From: Sphingomonas abietis
GTDB lineage: Bacteria; Pseudomonadota; Alphaproteobacteria; Sphingomonadales; Sphingomonadaceae
DNA: 64,000 bases
Direction of reading: 5' to 3'
Assembly: GCF_027625475.1 (NCBI RefSeq)
Contig: NZ_CP115174.1
Coordinates: forward strand, 930,001 to 994,000
Shown here: piece by piece, positions 18,605 through 26,359 of the stretch
Layout of the letters: each line of letters begins with the position of its first letter
Position numbering within the stretch: the stretch's first letter is position 1
Notes under the pieces: generated by a model
Told to the model about the DNA's origin: nothing
Seen by the model: only the letters and a program-made list of their open reading frames with translations
Database searches by the model: none
Translations under genes and position numbers: made by a program

Positions 18605-19501
18605 ATGATCGTGCGCGACTCCCCCAGCCTGGCGGACAGCCTGTTCGCATTTCGTGGCTCGATCCTGCCGTCGATCGCCGGCAAGGTCGTGTCGATGTTG
18701 CTGGTATCGATCGCGGCGGTGCTGCTGACCCGCTGGCACCCGTCCTGGCTCACCGGCGTGAGCGCGATGCCGTTCACGCTGATCGGCCTCTCCATCTCGA
18801 TCTTCATGAGCTTCCGCAACAGCGCGAGCTATGATCGCTGGTGGGAAGGCCGCAAGCTGTGGGGGCAGTTCGTGATTTCCGCCCGGTCGTTCGCGCGGCA
18901 GACGGCGCTGATCGACCCTGCCGAGCGCAGGCCGCTGCTGCTCGGCCTCTGCGCGGTCGCCGCCGGGCTGGCGGCACGGCTGCGTGACGAGGACGAGGTT
19001 GGTGCGATCGCCGCGAGGATCGGCGATGCGGCCGCTCCCGGCTCTCCCAATCCGACCGACGCCGCGCTCGCCGCCGTCGGCCGGGCCTGCACCATGCTGA
19101 TGGCTGAGCGGCGGATCGATCCGATCCACTATTCGGTGCTGGAAGCGCAACTGACCGAGATTGGGCATGTTCAGGGCGGGTGCGAGCGCATCAAGGCGAC
19201 GCCGCTGCCATTCGCCTATTCGCTGCTGCTCCATCGCACCGTCTATCTGTTCTGCCTGCTGCTGCCGTTCGCGCTCGCCCCGGCGCTGGAATGGTGGGCG
19301 TTGCCGCTGGTGATCATCATCAGCTACGCCTTTTTCGGGCTGGACGCGCTGAGCGACGAACTGGCCGATCCGTTCGGCCTCGATGCGAATGATCTGCCGC
19401 TCGACGCGCTGGTCCGCTCGATCGAGCGCGATCTGCTGGCCGCTCTGGGCGATGAACAGCTGCCGCCCCCATTCCAGCCGGAGCGCTACCGACTGCGCTG
19501 A
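18605..19501 (+). CDS. Bestrophin-like (UPF0187) membrane protein
   Basis: 298-residue inner-membrane protein of the bacterial bestrophin family, pentameric ion channels in the characterised members. Four hydrophobic segments are visible, two near the N-terminus (residues about 20-45 and 55-75) and a pair near 200-245. The family signature FTLIGLSISIFMSFRNSASYDRWWEGRKLWG is present in split form at residues 58-88, and LDALSDELADPFGLDANDLPLDAL near the C-terminus. The ion carried and the physiological role are not known. It lies 72 bases after the dGTPase and may share its transcript; no terminator is seen between them. Confidence 0.88.
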   Translation: MIVRDSPSLADSLFAFRGSILPSIAGKVVSMLLVSIAAVLLTRWHPSWLTGVSAMPFTLIGLSISIFMSFRNSASYDRWWEGRKLWGQFVISARSFARQTALIDPAERRPLLLGLCAVAAGLAARLRDEDEVGAIAARIGDAAAPGSPNPTDAALAAVGRACTMLMAERRIDPIHYSVLEAQLTEIGHVQGGCERIKATPLPFAYSLLLHRTVYLFCLLLPFALAPALEWWALPLVIIISYAFFGLDALSDELADPFGLDANDLPLDALVRSIERDLLAALGDEQLPPPFQPERYRLR

Positions 19502-19563
19502 CGGGGCGGATCGGCGTCAGCGATGATCCTTCGACGATCACATGCTCTGTGAACGGAGCGCCC

Positions 19564-19591
19564 AAAAAAAAAGCCCCGCCGAAGCGGGGCC
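19564..19591 (-). terminator. Strong leftward intrinsic terminator
   Basis: On the minus strand a 7-bp GC stem (gccccgc/gcggggc, loop ttcg) is followed by ten consecutive T residues. There is no leftward protein gene between it and the TonB receptor start that it could serve, which is the main reason to suspect a small RNA. Confidence 0.85.
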
Positions 19592-19640
19592 GAGGTTCGG
19601 GTAGGCGACCGTAAGGGGGGGACGGTCGCGTCCATCTGCT
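19564..19640 (-). ncRNA. Candidate leftward small RNA with a C-rich hairpin loop
   Basis: The 365-base gap 19502-19866 has no convincing protein gene. Reading leftward it contains a perfect 8-bp hairpin (gcgaccgt/acggtcgc at 19606-19629) whose loop is CCCCCCTT, then a 13-base linker, then the terminator at 19564-19591 with a ten-base T tract. C-rich loops of this type are used by known alphaproteobacterial small RNAs to pair with Shine-Dalgarno sequences. The 5' end and promoter are not identifiable by eye, so the start given is only a minimum. Alternative: an unrecognised short gene whose 3' end this is. Confidence 0.45.
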
Positions 19641-19866
19641 GAACGTCGCAGTCCGGATAAGGCTCCCCGATTTTTCCGCAGCGCACAGTTTTTGCCGATT
19701 TCCGGAACGGAACGACATCGGATGGCGCAGCCAGGCCGCCACGGCTGTCGCGAATCCGTCATCGTGACGACGCCGCAACGAAACCCATCGATCACGCACC
19801 TGCAACCGACCGTCGCCATGGAGCAGCGATGGCGTCGAACCGGGCGCTCGACTGTGGGGACTTCAT

Positions 19867-22242
19867 ATGATCGGTGCATCTCGCCTACTTGCCGGAGCGG
19901 CCCTTGCCGCGCTGGTGCCAGCCCTTGCATCCGCGGCCGATGTCACGACCCAGGCTGCCAGCGATGCCGTCTCCGCACCGGCGGCCGGCGATACGGCGAC
20001 CGATGCCGATCAGGGTGCCGACAAGAACAAGGAAATCGTCGTGCTCGGCTTCGGTCGCAGCCGGCAGGTGCAGAGCGTCACGGCTGCCGACATCGCCCTC
20101 CAGACGCCCGGCTCCAGCCCGCTCAAGGCGATCGAGAAGCTGCCGGGCGTGCAGTTCGAGGCGGCCGATCCGTTCGGCGCCTATGAATGGGCGGTGCGCA
20201 TCTCGCTGCGCGGCTTCAACCAGAACCAGCTCGGCTTCACGCTCGACGGCATTCCGCTCGGCGACATGAGCTACGGCAACGTCAACGGCCTGCACATCAG
20301 CCGCGCGATCATCTCCGAGAATGTCGGTCGCACCGAGGTCGCGCAGGGCGCCGGCGCACTCGGCACCGCATCGACCAGCAATCTCGGCGGCACCATCCAG
20401 TTCTTCAGCGATTCGCCGACCGCCGTGGCCGGCCTCAAGACGTCGGGCACCTATGGCGCCGACGACACCTATCGCGCCTATATCCGCGCCGATTCGGGCT
20501 ATATCGGCAACACCGGCCTCAAGGGCTATCTGAGCTATGCCTTCCTCAAGGCGGACAAGTGGAAGGGTGATGGCCCGCAGCGCCAGCACCAGGTCAACGC
20601 CAAGCTGGTCGAGGATCTCGGCGATCTCGGCAGCATCTCCGCCTTTTTCGATTATTCGGCGCGGCGCGAGACCGACTATCAGGATCTGACGCTCAACCTG
20701 GTCAGCCGCCTCGGCTGGAAGGCCGCCTATCGCGTCGACAATATCCGCCCCGATTATGCGACGGCCGAGGCGATTGCCCGCGCCTACCAGAACGGCACCG
20801 CCTATCCCGCGCCCTATCAGAATGCCGACGACGTCTATTACAATGCCGGCGGCCTGCGGAACGACTATCTCGGCGGGATCACCTTCGACGCGCATCTGGC
20901 GCCCGGCCTCAGCGTCAAGACGACCGGCTATTATCACAACAACAAGGGCCAGGGTTCCTGGTTCACGCCCTACACGGCCACGCCTGCCGGCGCGCTGGAC
21001 AATGACGGCAACGTCATCACCAACCCTTCGCCGCTCTCGTTCCGCACCACCGAATATTCCATCCGTCGCGGTGGCGTGACCAGCGAGGCGACCTACGAGA
21101 CCGGCCCCAACACCTTCGCGGTCGGTGGCTGGTATGAGAGCAACAGCTTCCATCAGGCACGCCGCTATTACGGCCTGTCGGCGGACACGCCGGATCGCTC
21201 GGCGCTCGATTTCCAGAGCAACCCCTTCGCGACGCAATATGAGGGGAGCTTCGACACCGAGACGATGCAATATCATGTCGAGGACACGCTCAAGCTGTTC
21301 GACGACAAGCTCGTCCTCAACGGCGGCTGGAAGGGCGTCCGCGTCAACAACACCGCGCACGTCACCACCGGGCCGCTGGCCAGCGGCAAGATCGACGCGA
21401 AGGACTGGTTCCAGCCGCAGGCCGGTGCCGTCTATCATCTCGCTCCGTCGGTCGAGATCTTCGCCGACTATACCGAGAATATGCGGGCCTATGTCTCGGC
21501 GCTGACGACCGGGCCATTCTCCACCACGCAGGCCGGCTTCGATGCGCTCAAGGGCAATCTCAAGCCCGAGACGTCGAAGACCTACGAAGGCGGTGCGCGC
21601 TTCCACGCCGGGCCGTTGCAGGCCTCTGCGGTCGGCTATTTCATCGACTTCAAGAACCGCCTGGCCGCCTTCGCCAATGGGTCGGGCATCGCCGGCAACC
21701 CGGCGATCCTCAGCAACGTCGGCGGTGTCCATGCGTATGGTGCCGAGCTTTCGGTCAATTACCGGCTCACCCACGCGCTCTCGCTGTTCGCCAACTATTC
21801 CTACAACCACTCGAAATATCAGGATAATGTCGTCAATTCGGACGGCAGCCTCTACGCCGCGACCAAGGGCAAATATGTCGTCGATGCGCCCGAGCACATG
21901 ATCAAGGGCGAGGTCGTCTATGACGACGGCGCCATCTTCGGCCGGATCGGCGGCAACTATATGTCGAAGCGCTATTTCTCCTACGAGAATGATCTGGTCG
22001 CAGGTGGTCGCTTCACCGCCGATGCCAGCATCGGCTACCGCTTCAAGGGCAGCGGCTGGATGAAGGAGCTGTCGATCGAGGCGAACGTCACCAACCTCAC
22101 CGACAAGAAATATATCTCGACGGTCGATGACAACAACGTCCAGGTGCGTGCCGACAGCAGCCCCGGCGGCGATTTCGACAACCCGAACTTCATGGTCGGC
22201 GCGCCGCGCCAGTGGTTCGTGACGCTGAAGAAGGGCTTCTAA
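19867..22242 (+). CDS. TonB-dependent outer membrane receptor
   Basis: 791-residue outer-membrane barrel that imports an unidentified ligand using TonB energy. Signal peptide at residues 1-23, a TonB-box-like EIVVLG at 56-61, a plug domain (GSSPLKAIEKLPGVQF, then RGFNQNQLGFTLDGIPLGD, and GALGTASTSNLGGTIQFF), then a barrel of alternating beta strands ending in the terminal phenylalanine of LKKGF. Sphingomonads carry many such receptors and no neighbouring enzyme or transporter points to a substrate. Its stop overlaps the stop of the convergent RNase H-like gene by four bases. Confidence 0.94.
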   Translation: MIGASRLLAGAALAALVPALASAADVTTQAASDAVSAPAAGDTATDADQGADKNKEIVVLGFGRSRQVQSVTAADIALQTPGSSPLKAIEKLPGVQFEAADPFGAYEWAVRISLRGFNQNQLGFTLDGIPLGDMSYGNVNGLHISRAIISENVGRTEVAQGAGALGTASTSNLGGTIQFFSDSPTAVAGLKTSGTYGADDTYRAYIRADSGYIGNTGLKGYLSYAFLKADKWKGDGPQRQHQVNAKLVEDLGDLGSISAFFDYSARRETDYQDLTLNLVSRLGWKAAYRVDNIRPDYATAEAIARAYQNGTAYPAPYQNADDVYYNAGGLRNDYLGGITFDAHLAPGLSVKTTGYYHNNKGQGSWFTPYTATPAGALDNDGNVITNPSPLSFRTTEYSIRRGGVTSEATYETGPNTFAVGGWYESNSFHQARRYYGLSADTPDRSALDFQSNPFATQYEGSFDTETMQYHVEDTLKLFDDKLVLNGGWKGVRVNNTAHVTTGPLASGKIDAKDWFQPQAGAVYHLAPSVEIFADYTENMRAYVSALTTGPFSTTQAGFDALKGNLKPETSKTYEGGARFHAGPLQASAVGYFIDFKNRLAAFANGSGIAGNPAILSNVGGVHAYGAELSVNYRLTHALSLFANYSYNHSKYQDNVVNSDGSLYAATKGKYVVDAPEHMIKGEVVYDDGAIFGRIGGNYMSKRYFSYENDLVAGGRFTADASIGYRFKGSGWMKELSIEANVTNLTDKKYISTVDDNNVQVRADSSPGGDFDNPNFMVGAPRQWFVTLKKGF

Positions 22243-22667
22243 GGCAAGGGCGCGGCGGGGGACGTCAACACCCCGCCGCGCCGTTGTTCGAGGGCGATGC
22301 CGGCGAGATTCTGCGCGCGGCCGATCCATCGGATTCGCGCCGGCGGCCGGGGCGCGGCGAGCTTCAGAAAATGGTCGCGATGGGCCTGCACCTCAGGCGT
22401 GCGGCACGGATAGGTGCCGTTGGCGCGATCGATCACGAAGCGGGCATCGCCGATCAGGTCGAACGGCCCGTCGCTGAGAGCGTGGGCGATCTGTAACGCC
22501 GCGATCAGCGCCAGCCACTCGGCATCGCCATTGCTGCCTTCGCCGCAATCATCGCCGAAATAGGCGATGCCGCGCGCGAAAACGGCGACCTCGATCCGGC
22601 CGGGATTGGGCCGGCAGCCGCCGTCGAAGAAGATTTTGAGCCGGCGCGGGGTCACCCCGACCGTCAC
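22239..22667 (-). CDS. RNase HI-like protein lacking the fourth catalytic acid
   Basis: 142-residue protein with the RNase H fold: FFDGGCRPNPG (Asp15), GDAEWLALIAAL (Glu50) and LIGDARFVID (Asp74) supply three of the four metal-binding acids. The segment where the fourth would be (ARIRWIGRAQNLAGIALEQ) has Gly where NLAD is usual. It may have weak activity, or bind RNA/DNA hybrids without cutting, or belong to a variant subfamily; the sequence does not decide. It follows the FrnE/DsbA-like gene by four bases and is probably cotranscribed. Its 3' coding end carries the hairpin that likely terminates the convergent receptor gene. Confidence 0.75.
   Translation of the reverse strand: MTVGVTPRRLKIFFDGGCRPNPGRIEVAVFARGIAYFGDDCGEGSNGDAEWLALIAALQIAHALSDGPFDLIGDARFVIDRANGTYPCRTPEVQAHRDHFLKLAAPRPPARIRWIGRAQNLAGIALEQRRGGVLTSPAAPLP
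22249..22282 (+). terminator. Hairpin terminator of the TonB receptor gene, inside the RNase H-like coding end
   Basis: A perfect 12-bp stem (ggcgcggcgggg with ccccgccgcgcc) and a ten-base loop start seven bases after the receptor stop. The following T content is weak (gttgtt). It could also slow leftward transcription. Confidence 0.6.
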
Positions 22668-22671
22668 GCCA

Positions 22672-23319
22672 TCAGGCTTCGGCGGCGATGCTGCGCAGCG
22701 CCTGCTCGAACGCCTCGGGCGGCTGGCCGCCGGAGATCAGATATTTGTCGTTGATGACGACGGCGGGCACCGCCGAGATGCCCTTGGCCTGCCATGCCCG
22801 TTCCTCGGCGCGCACGGCATCGGCATAGCGGTCGCTTTCGATCACTTCGCGGGCGGCGGCGGGATCGCGCTCCGCCTTGGCGGCGGCCGCGATCAGCACA
22901 TCGACATTGCCCGGATCGAGGCCATCGGTGAAATAGGCATCGAACAGCGCGTGCTTCAGCGCGATCTGCTTCCCCTCGATGCCGGCCCAGTGCAGCAGGC
23001 GGTGCGCATCGAACGTGTTGTAGATGCGGCTGCCCTCGGCCATCGTCATCGCGAAACCGAGGTCTGCGGCCCGCCCGCGGATCATCGCGCGGTTGGCGGC
23101 GGACTGCTCCGGCGTCGAGCCATATTTCTCATGGAGATGTTCGCCGAGATCCTGCCCGCCGGCCGGCATGGCGGGATTGAGCTCGAACGGCTGAAAGTGG
23201 ATGTCGGCCGCGACGAGATCACCGACATTGGCCAGCGCCTGCTCCAGCCCGCGCAGCCCGATCACGCACCATGGGCACACCACGTCGGAGACGAAATCGA
23301 TCTTCATGGGCTTGGTCAC
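22672..23319 (-). CDS. FrnE/DsbA-family thioredoxin-fold oxidoreductase
   Basis: 215-residue cytoplasmic protein of the DsbA-like FrnE group (2-hydroxychromene-2-carboxylate isomerase/DsbA fold). It opens KIDFVSDVVCPWCVIG, with the active-site CPWC, then an alpha-helical insertion (YNTFDAHRLLHWAG), and the cis-proline loop ISAVPAVVIND. No signal peptide, so it is likely a cytosolic disulfide or polyketide-type oxidoreductase; members are linked to redox stress. I chose the GTG at 23319 because GAAGGAG precedes it by six bases; the upstream in-frame stretch to 23415 is not family sequence. Confidence 0.88.
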   Translation of the reverse strand: MTKPMKIDFVSDVVCPWCVIGLRGLEQALANVGDLVAADIHFQPFELNPAMPAGGQDLGEHLHEKYGSTPEQSAANRAMIRGRAADLGFAMTMAEGSRIYNTFDAHRLLHWAGIEGKQIALKHALFDAYFTDGLDPGNVDVLIAAAAKAERDPAAAREVIESDRYADAVRAEERAWQAKGISAVPAVVINDKYLISGGQPPEAFEQALRSIAAEA

Positions 23320-23362
23320 GGGCGGCTCCTTCGGGTTGCACGCGGGATATGGGGGCGCAGGG

Positions 23363-24652
23363 TCAGGCCGACCAGGCGGCGATGTCCTCTTCCGCGCCCA
23401 CCAGCGCGAGACCATGCGCGATCGAGGTCAGTTCGTCGCCGATCGCGATCCGCGACGCGCCGAACCGCTCGGTGAACAAGTGGCGGAGGCGGGGGATCAG
23501 CGAGGTGCCGCCGGTCAGGAACACCCGGTCGATCGCGGCCGCCTCGACATTCGCGGCCGCCAGCGCGCGATCGACCGCTGCCTCGATCCGCGCGACGTCG
23601 GGCGCGATCCACTCCTCGAACGCCGCACGGGTCACCTCTGCCTCGATCGAAAGCCCAGCGCCCGAAAAGGCGAAGCGCGCGGTTTTGGAGACGGACAAAG
23701 CCCGCTTCACCTGGCCGACCGCATCGTAGAGCCGGTAGCCCAGTTCCTCCTCGATCACCGCGATCATCCGGCCGATCGCATCGGGATCGAGCGCGGTGCG
23801 GCGCAATTTCTCCAGTTCGGCCAGGGTGCGTCGGTTGCGCATCAAGGCGAGGCGTGACCAGTCCGAGAAATCGGCGAAATAGCCGCCCGGTATCTCCAGC
23901 ACCTTGTCGAACGAGCGATAGGAGCCGCCCTTGCCGAGCAGCGGCATCACCAGATTGTCGATGATCCGCGCATCGAAACGATCGCCCGCGATGCCGACGC
24001 CGGCATGGCCGAGCGGCACGCAGCGCCGGCTGGCGCCGGGCTCGGCGATCCGCACCACCGAGAAATCGCTGGTGCCGCCGCCGAAATCGGCGACCAGGAT
24101 CGTCGCCGCCTCGTCCAGCCGCGCGGCATAGCTGAACGCGGCGCCGAGCGGCTCGTAGACATAATGGACCTCGGCCCCGAGCGCGCCGAACATCGCGTCG
24201 TAGCGTTGGCGGGCCAGCGCCGCGTCGGGGCGGTGCCCGGCATAATCGACCGGCCGGCCGACGACGACCCGGGGCGCCTTGCCGTCCAGCGCGCCGCGCG
24301 ACCGCGCCGTCATCCGATCGAGGAACAGCTTGCCGAGATCTTCGAACCGATAGCGGCGATCGAAGATCGTCGCCTGATCGAAGCTCGCCATCGCCGCGAC
24401 CGACTTGAACGACTGGAGGAAGCGGCTGCCTTCCGGGAAATCGAGATATTCGGCGATCGCCCACGGCCCGGCCTCGATCTCCACGCCCTTGCCGTCTTCC
24501 CAGAAGCACAAAGCCGAACGGAACACCGCATCGGGGCCGGCCGGTCCATCGAGCATCACCAGTTCGGAGGTGCCATCCCGCGCGATCGCGGCGACCGAAT
24601 TGGTCGTCCCGAAATCGAGCCCGAGGACGGAGGCGGGAGAATCAGCGGCCAT
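23363..24652 (-). CDS. YegD-like Hsp70-family protein
   Basis: 429-residue member of the actin/Hsp70 ATPase superfamily, resembling E. coli YegD, a putative chaperone without an Hsp70 substrate-binding domain. The nucleotide-binding motifs are in place: LGLDFGTTNSVAA (phosphate 1) near residue 10, VADFGGGTSDFSVV (phosphate 2) near residue 195, and FLTGGTSLIPRLRHLF near the C-terminus. Total length covers only the ATPase domain. Cytoplasmic. It is upstream of the FrnE/DsbA and RNase H-like genes on the same strand with a 43-base gap, so the three may form one transcript with a protein-repair flavour; this grouping is inference. Confidence 0.88.
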   Translation of the reverse strand: MAADSPASVLGLDFGTTNSVAAIARDGTSELVMLDGPAGPDAVFRSALCFWEDGKGVEIEAGPWAIAEYLDFPEGSRFLQSFKSVAAMASFDQATIFDRRYRFEDLGKLFLDRMTARSRGALDGKAPRVVVGRPVDYAGHRPDAALARQRYDAMFGALGAEVHYVYEPLGAAFSYAARLDEAATILVADFGGGTSDFSVVRIAEPGASRRCVPLGHAGVGIAGDRFDARIIDNLVMPLLGKGGSYRSFDKVLEIPGGYFADFSDWSRLALMRNRRTLAELEKLRRTALDPDAIGRMIAVIEEELGYRLYDAVGQVKRALSVSKTARFAFSGAGLSIEAEVTRAAFEEWIAPDVARIEAAVDRALAAANVEAAAIDRVFLTGGTSLIPRLRHLFTERFGASRIAIGDELTSIAHGLALVGAEEDIAAWSA

Positions 24653-24745
24653 GGATCGGGCTGCTACCGGGATCGATGTGCGAGCGCAAAGGGCTAAGAT
24701 CGACCGACAGCCAGCAGATCAGTCTCGCCCGGCATCCGAGGTCGT

Positions 24746-24834
24746 CGTCATCCTGAACTTGTTTGAGGATCCCAGCGAACCTCGGCGCCGAACGCCCGGA
24801 GGAGGTGGGATGTTGAAACGAGTTCAGCATGACG
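24746..24834. repeat. Palindromic repeat between the cls-like and YegD-like genes
   Basis: Left arm 24746-24774 (begins cgtcatcctgaac) and right arm 24806-24834 (ends ttcagcatgacg) form a long imperfect inverted repeat around a 31-base centre. I recall this sequence family as very common in sphingomonad genomes (not searched). It accounts for most of the 235-base gap 24653-24887, in which I see no gene. It could act as an RNA stem at the 3' end of the cls-like transcript. Confidence 0.8.
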
Positions 24835-24887
24835 GTTCAAGCCGAACCATCCGCCGATATTCGCCAGATCCGAACGTCGATCGGCGC

Positions 24888-26294
24888 TTAGAGCAGCGAA
24901 CTGACCAAAGCGGCGATGTTCTCGATCAGCCGCCGGACCAGCGGACGCTGCCGCCATGTCGCGAGATCGAGCTTGTCGCTGCCGTCGATATAGCCTTGCT
25001 GGATCGCCCGGACGGCGGCCACCGACGACGCATCGAGCAGCAGCAGGCTCGCCTCCTCGTTGAGCTGGAAGGAGCGCAGATCGACGTTGCTGGAGCCGAC
25101 GATGGCGAAGCGATCGTCGATGCTGACATTCTTGGCGTGCAGCAGATAGTCACGGAACAGGTTCACGCGGATGCCGGCCTTGAGCAGATCGTCATAATAG
25201 GAGCATTGCGCAAGGCTGACGAGGGGCTGGTCGACCACGGCGGAGACTACCAGATCGACGGTCACGCCGCGCGCTACCGCCGTCCGCATCGCCCCGAGGA
25301 CATCCTCGTCGGGAATGAAATAGGGGGTCGCAACGATGACATGATGCTCGGCGCGGTGGAGCTGCCAGACCAGCAGCGTCTCGAACCCCTCCAGCGGATA
25401 GTCGGCGCCGCTCGGCAGCAATTGCGCGCAGGCCTGGCCGGCAACCGGCGGGATCGTCACCACGGCGTCCGGCGGGGTGCCCGTCTCCAGGCTCCAGTCC
25501 GCCTCGACCAGCGCGACCATGCTCGCCACCACCGGGCCGGTGACGCGGGCCGCCAGCTCGTGGTTGACGACGCCGGTTCGGAAATCCTTGTCGACGATAT
25601 TCTGCGAACCCGCATAGCCGATGACGCCGTCGATCAGGAACAGCTTGCGGTGATTGCGCATGTCGCGCCGCGTCCGGTTGTGGATGACGTGGAAGGGCAG
25701 CGCCTCGCGCACCTCCACGTCGGCCTCGCTCAGCAACCGGATCGCGCCCTTGCGCCAGCGCGCCGAACCGACCGAATCGAGCATCACCCGGCATTCCACG
25801 CCCCGCCGGCGCGCATCGGCCAGCGCCGCGATCACTCGCCGGCCGGTCGCATCGTCGGCGAAGATGTAGACCAGCAGATGCACCGTGTGGCGGGCCTCGC
25901 CGATATCCGCCACCAGCCGATCGATCACGCCGTCATAATCGTCGAGCAATTCGCAGTTGTTGCCGGATGTCGCCGGCATGTGGCCGAGCTTCTCGGCCAG
26001 TGCCGCGATCGACAGATGGTCTTCGGAAATCGGGAGGCCGCCCTTCTGCCGGGTGGCGATGTCGGTGAAGAAGGGGAGCAGCGCCTTGAAGCGCTTCTCG
26101 CGCCACGCCGGGAAACGCGGGCTGCCGATCGCCAGGAACAGCAACAGGCCGGGAATGGGCAGGAAGAAGATCAGCAGCAGCCAGCTGCGCGTCGCGGCGG
26201 GCGTCCGGCGCAGCGGCACGACGGCCAGCGCGCCGATGCGCACCGCCCATTCGCACGCATAATAGATCGTCTCGAAATCGGGGTGCCCTGTCAT
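24888..26294 (-). CDS. Cardiolipin synthase-like phospholipase D protein
   Basis: 468-residue inner-membrane enzyme with a hydrophobic N-terminus (two segments, about residues 15-60) and two phospholipase D motifs: HRKLFLIDGVIGYAGSQN near 220-240 and HAKNVSIDDRFAIVGSSNVD near 385-405. Each has the His-x-Lys pair and downstream Asp and Ser/Asn typical of the family. Bacterial Cls joins two phosphatidylglycerol molecules to cardiolipin. The architecture matches ClsA, but several PLD families share it, so substrate is an inference. The gene stands alone between a repeat and the ABC permease gene. Confidence 0.88.
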   Translation of the reverse strand: MTGHPDFETIYYACEWAVRIGALAVVPLRRTPAATRSWLLLIFFLPIPGLLLFLAIGSPRFPAWREKRFKALLPFFTDIATRQKGGLPISEDHLSIAALAEKLGHMPATSGNNCELLDDYDGVIDRLVADIGEARHTVHLLVYIFADDATGRRVIAALADARRRGVECRVMLDSVGSARWRKGAIRLLSEADVEVREALPFHVIHNRTRRDMRNHRKLFLIDGVIGYAGSQNIVDKDFRTGVVNHELAARVTGPVVASMVALVEADWSLETGTPPDAVVTIPPVAGQACAQLLPSGADYPLEGFETLLVWQLHRAEHHVIVATPYFIPDEDVLGAMRTAVARGVTVDLVVSAVVDQPLVSLAQCSYYDDLLKAGIRVNLFRDYLLHAKNVSIDDRFAIVGSSNVDLRSFQLNEEASLLLLDASSVAAVRAIQQGYIDGSDKLDLATWRQRPLVRRLIENIAALVSSLL

Positions 26295-26359
26295 CGTCCC
26301 TGCTTAATGATGTGCTCAGCCCGAACGCCAGACCCGTCTGCCGGTTGCACGGCCGCGGA

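Noticed and set aside
19885..22329. Minus-strand frame of about 814 codons opposite the TonB receptor
   Set aside because: Antisense to a well supported barrel protein; no family sequence and no sensible start or Shine-Dalgarno.
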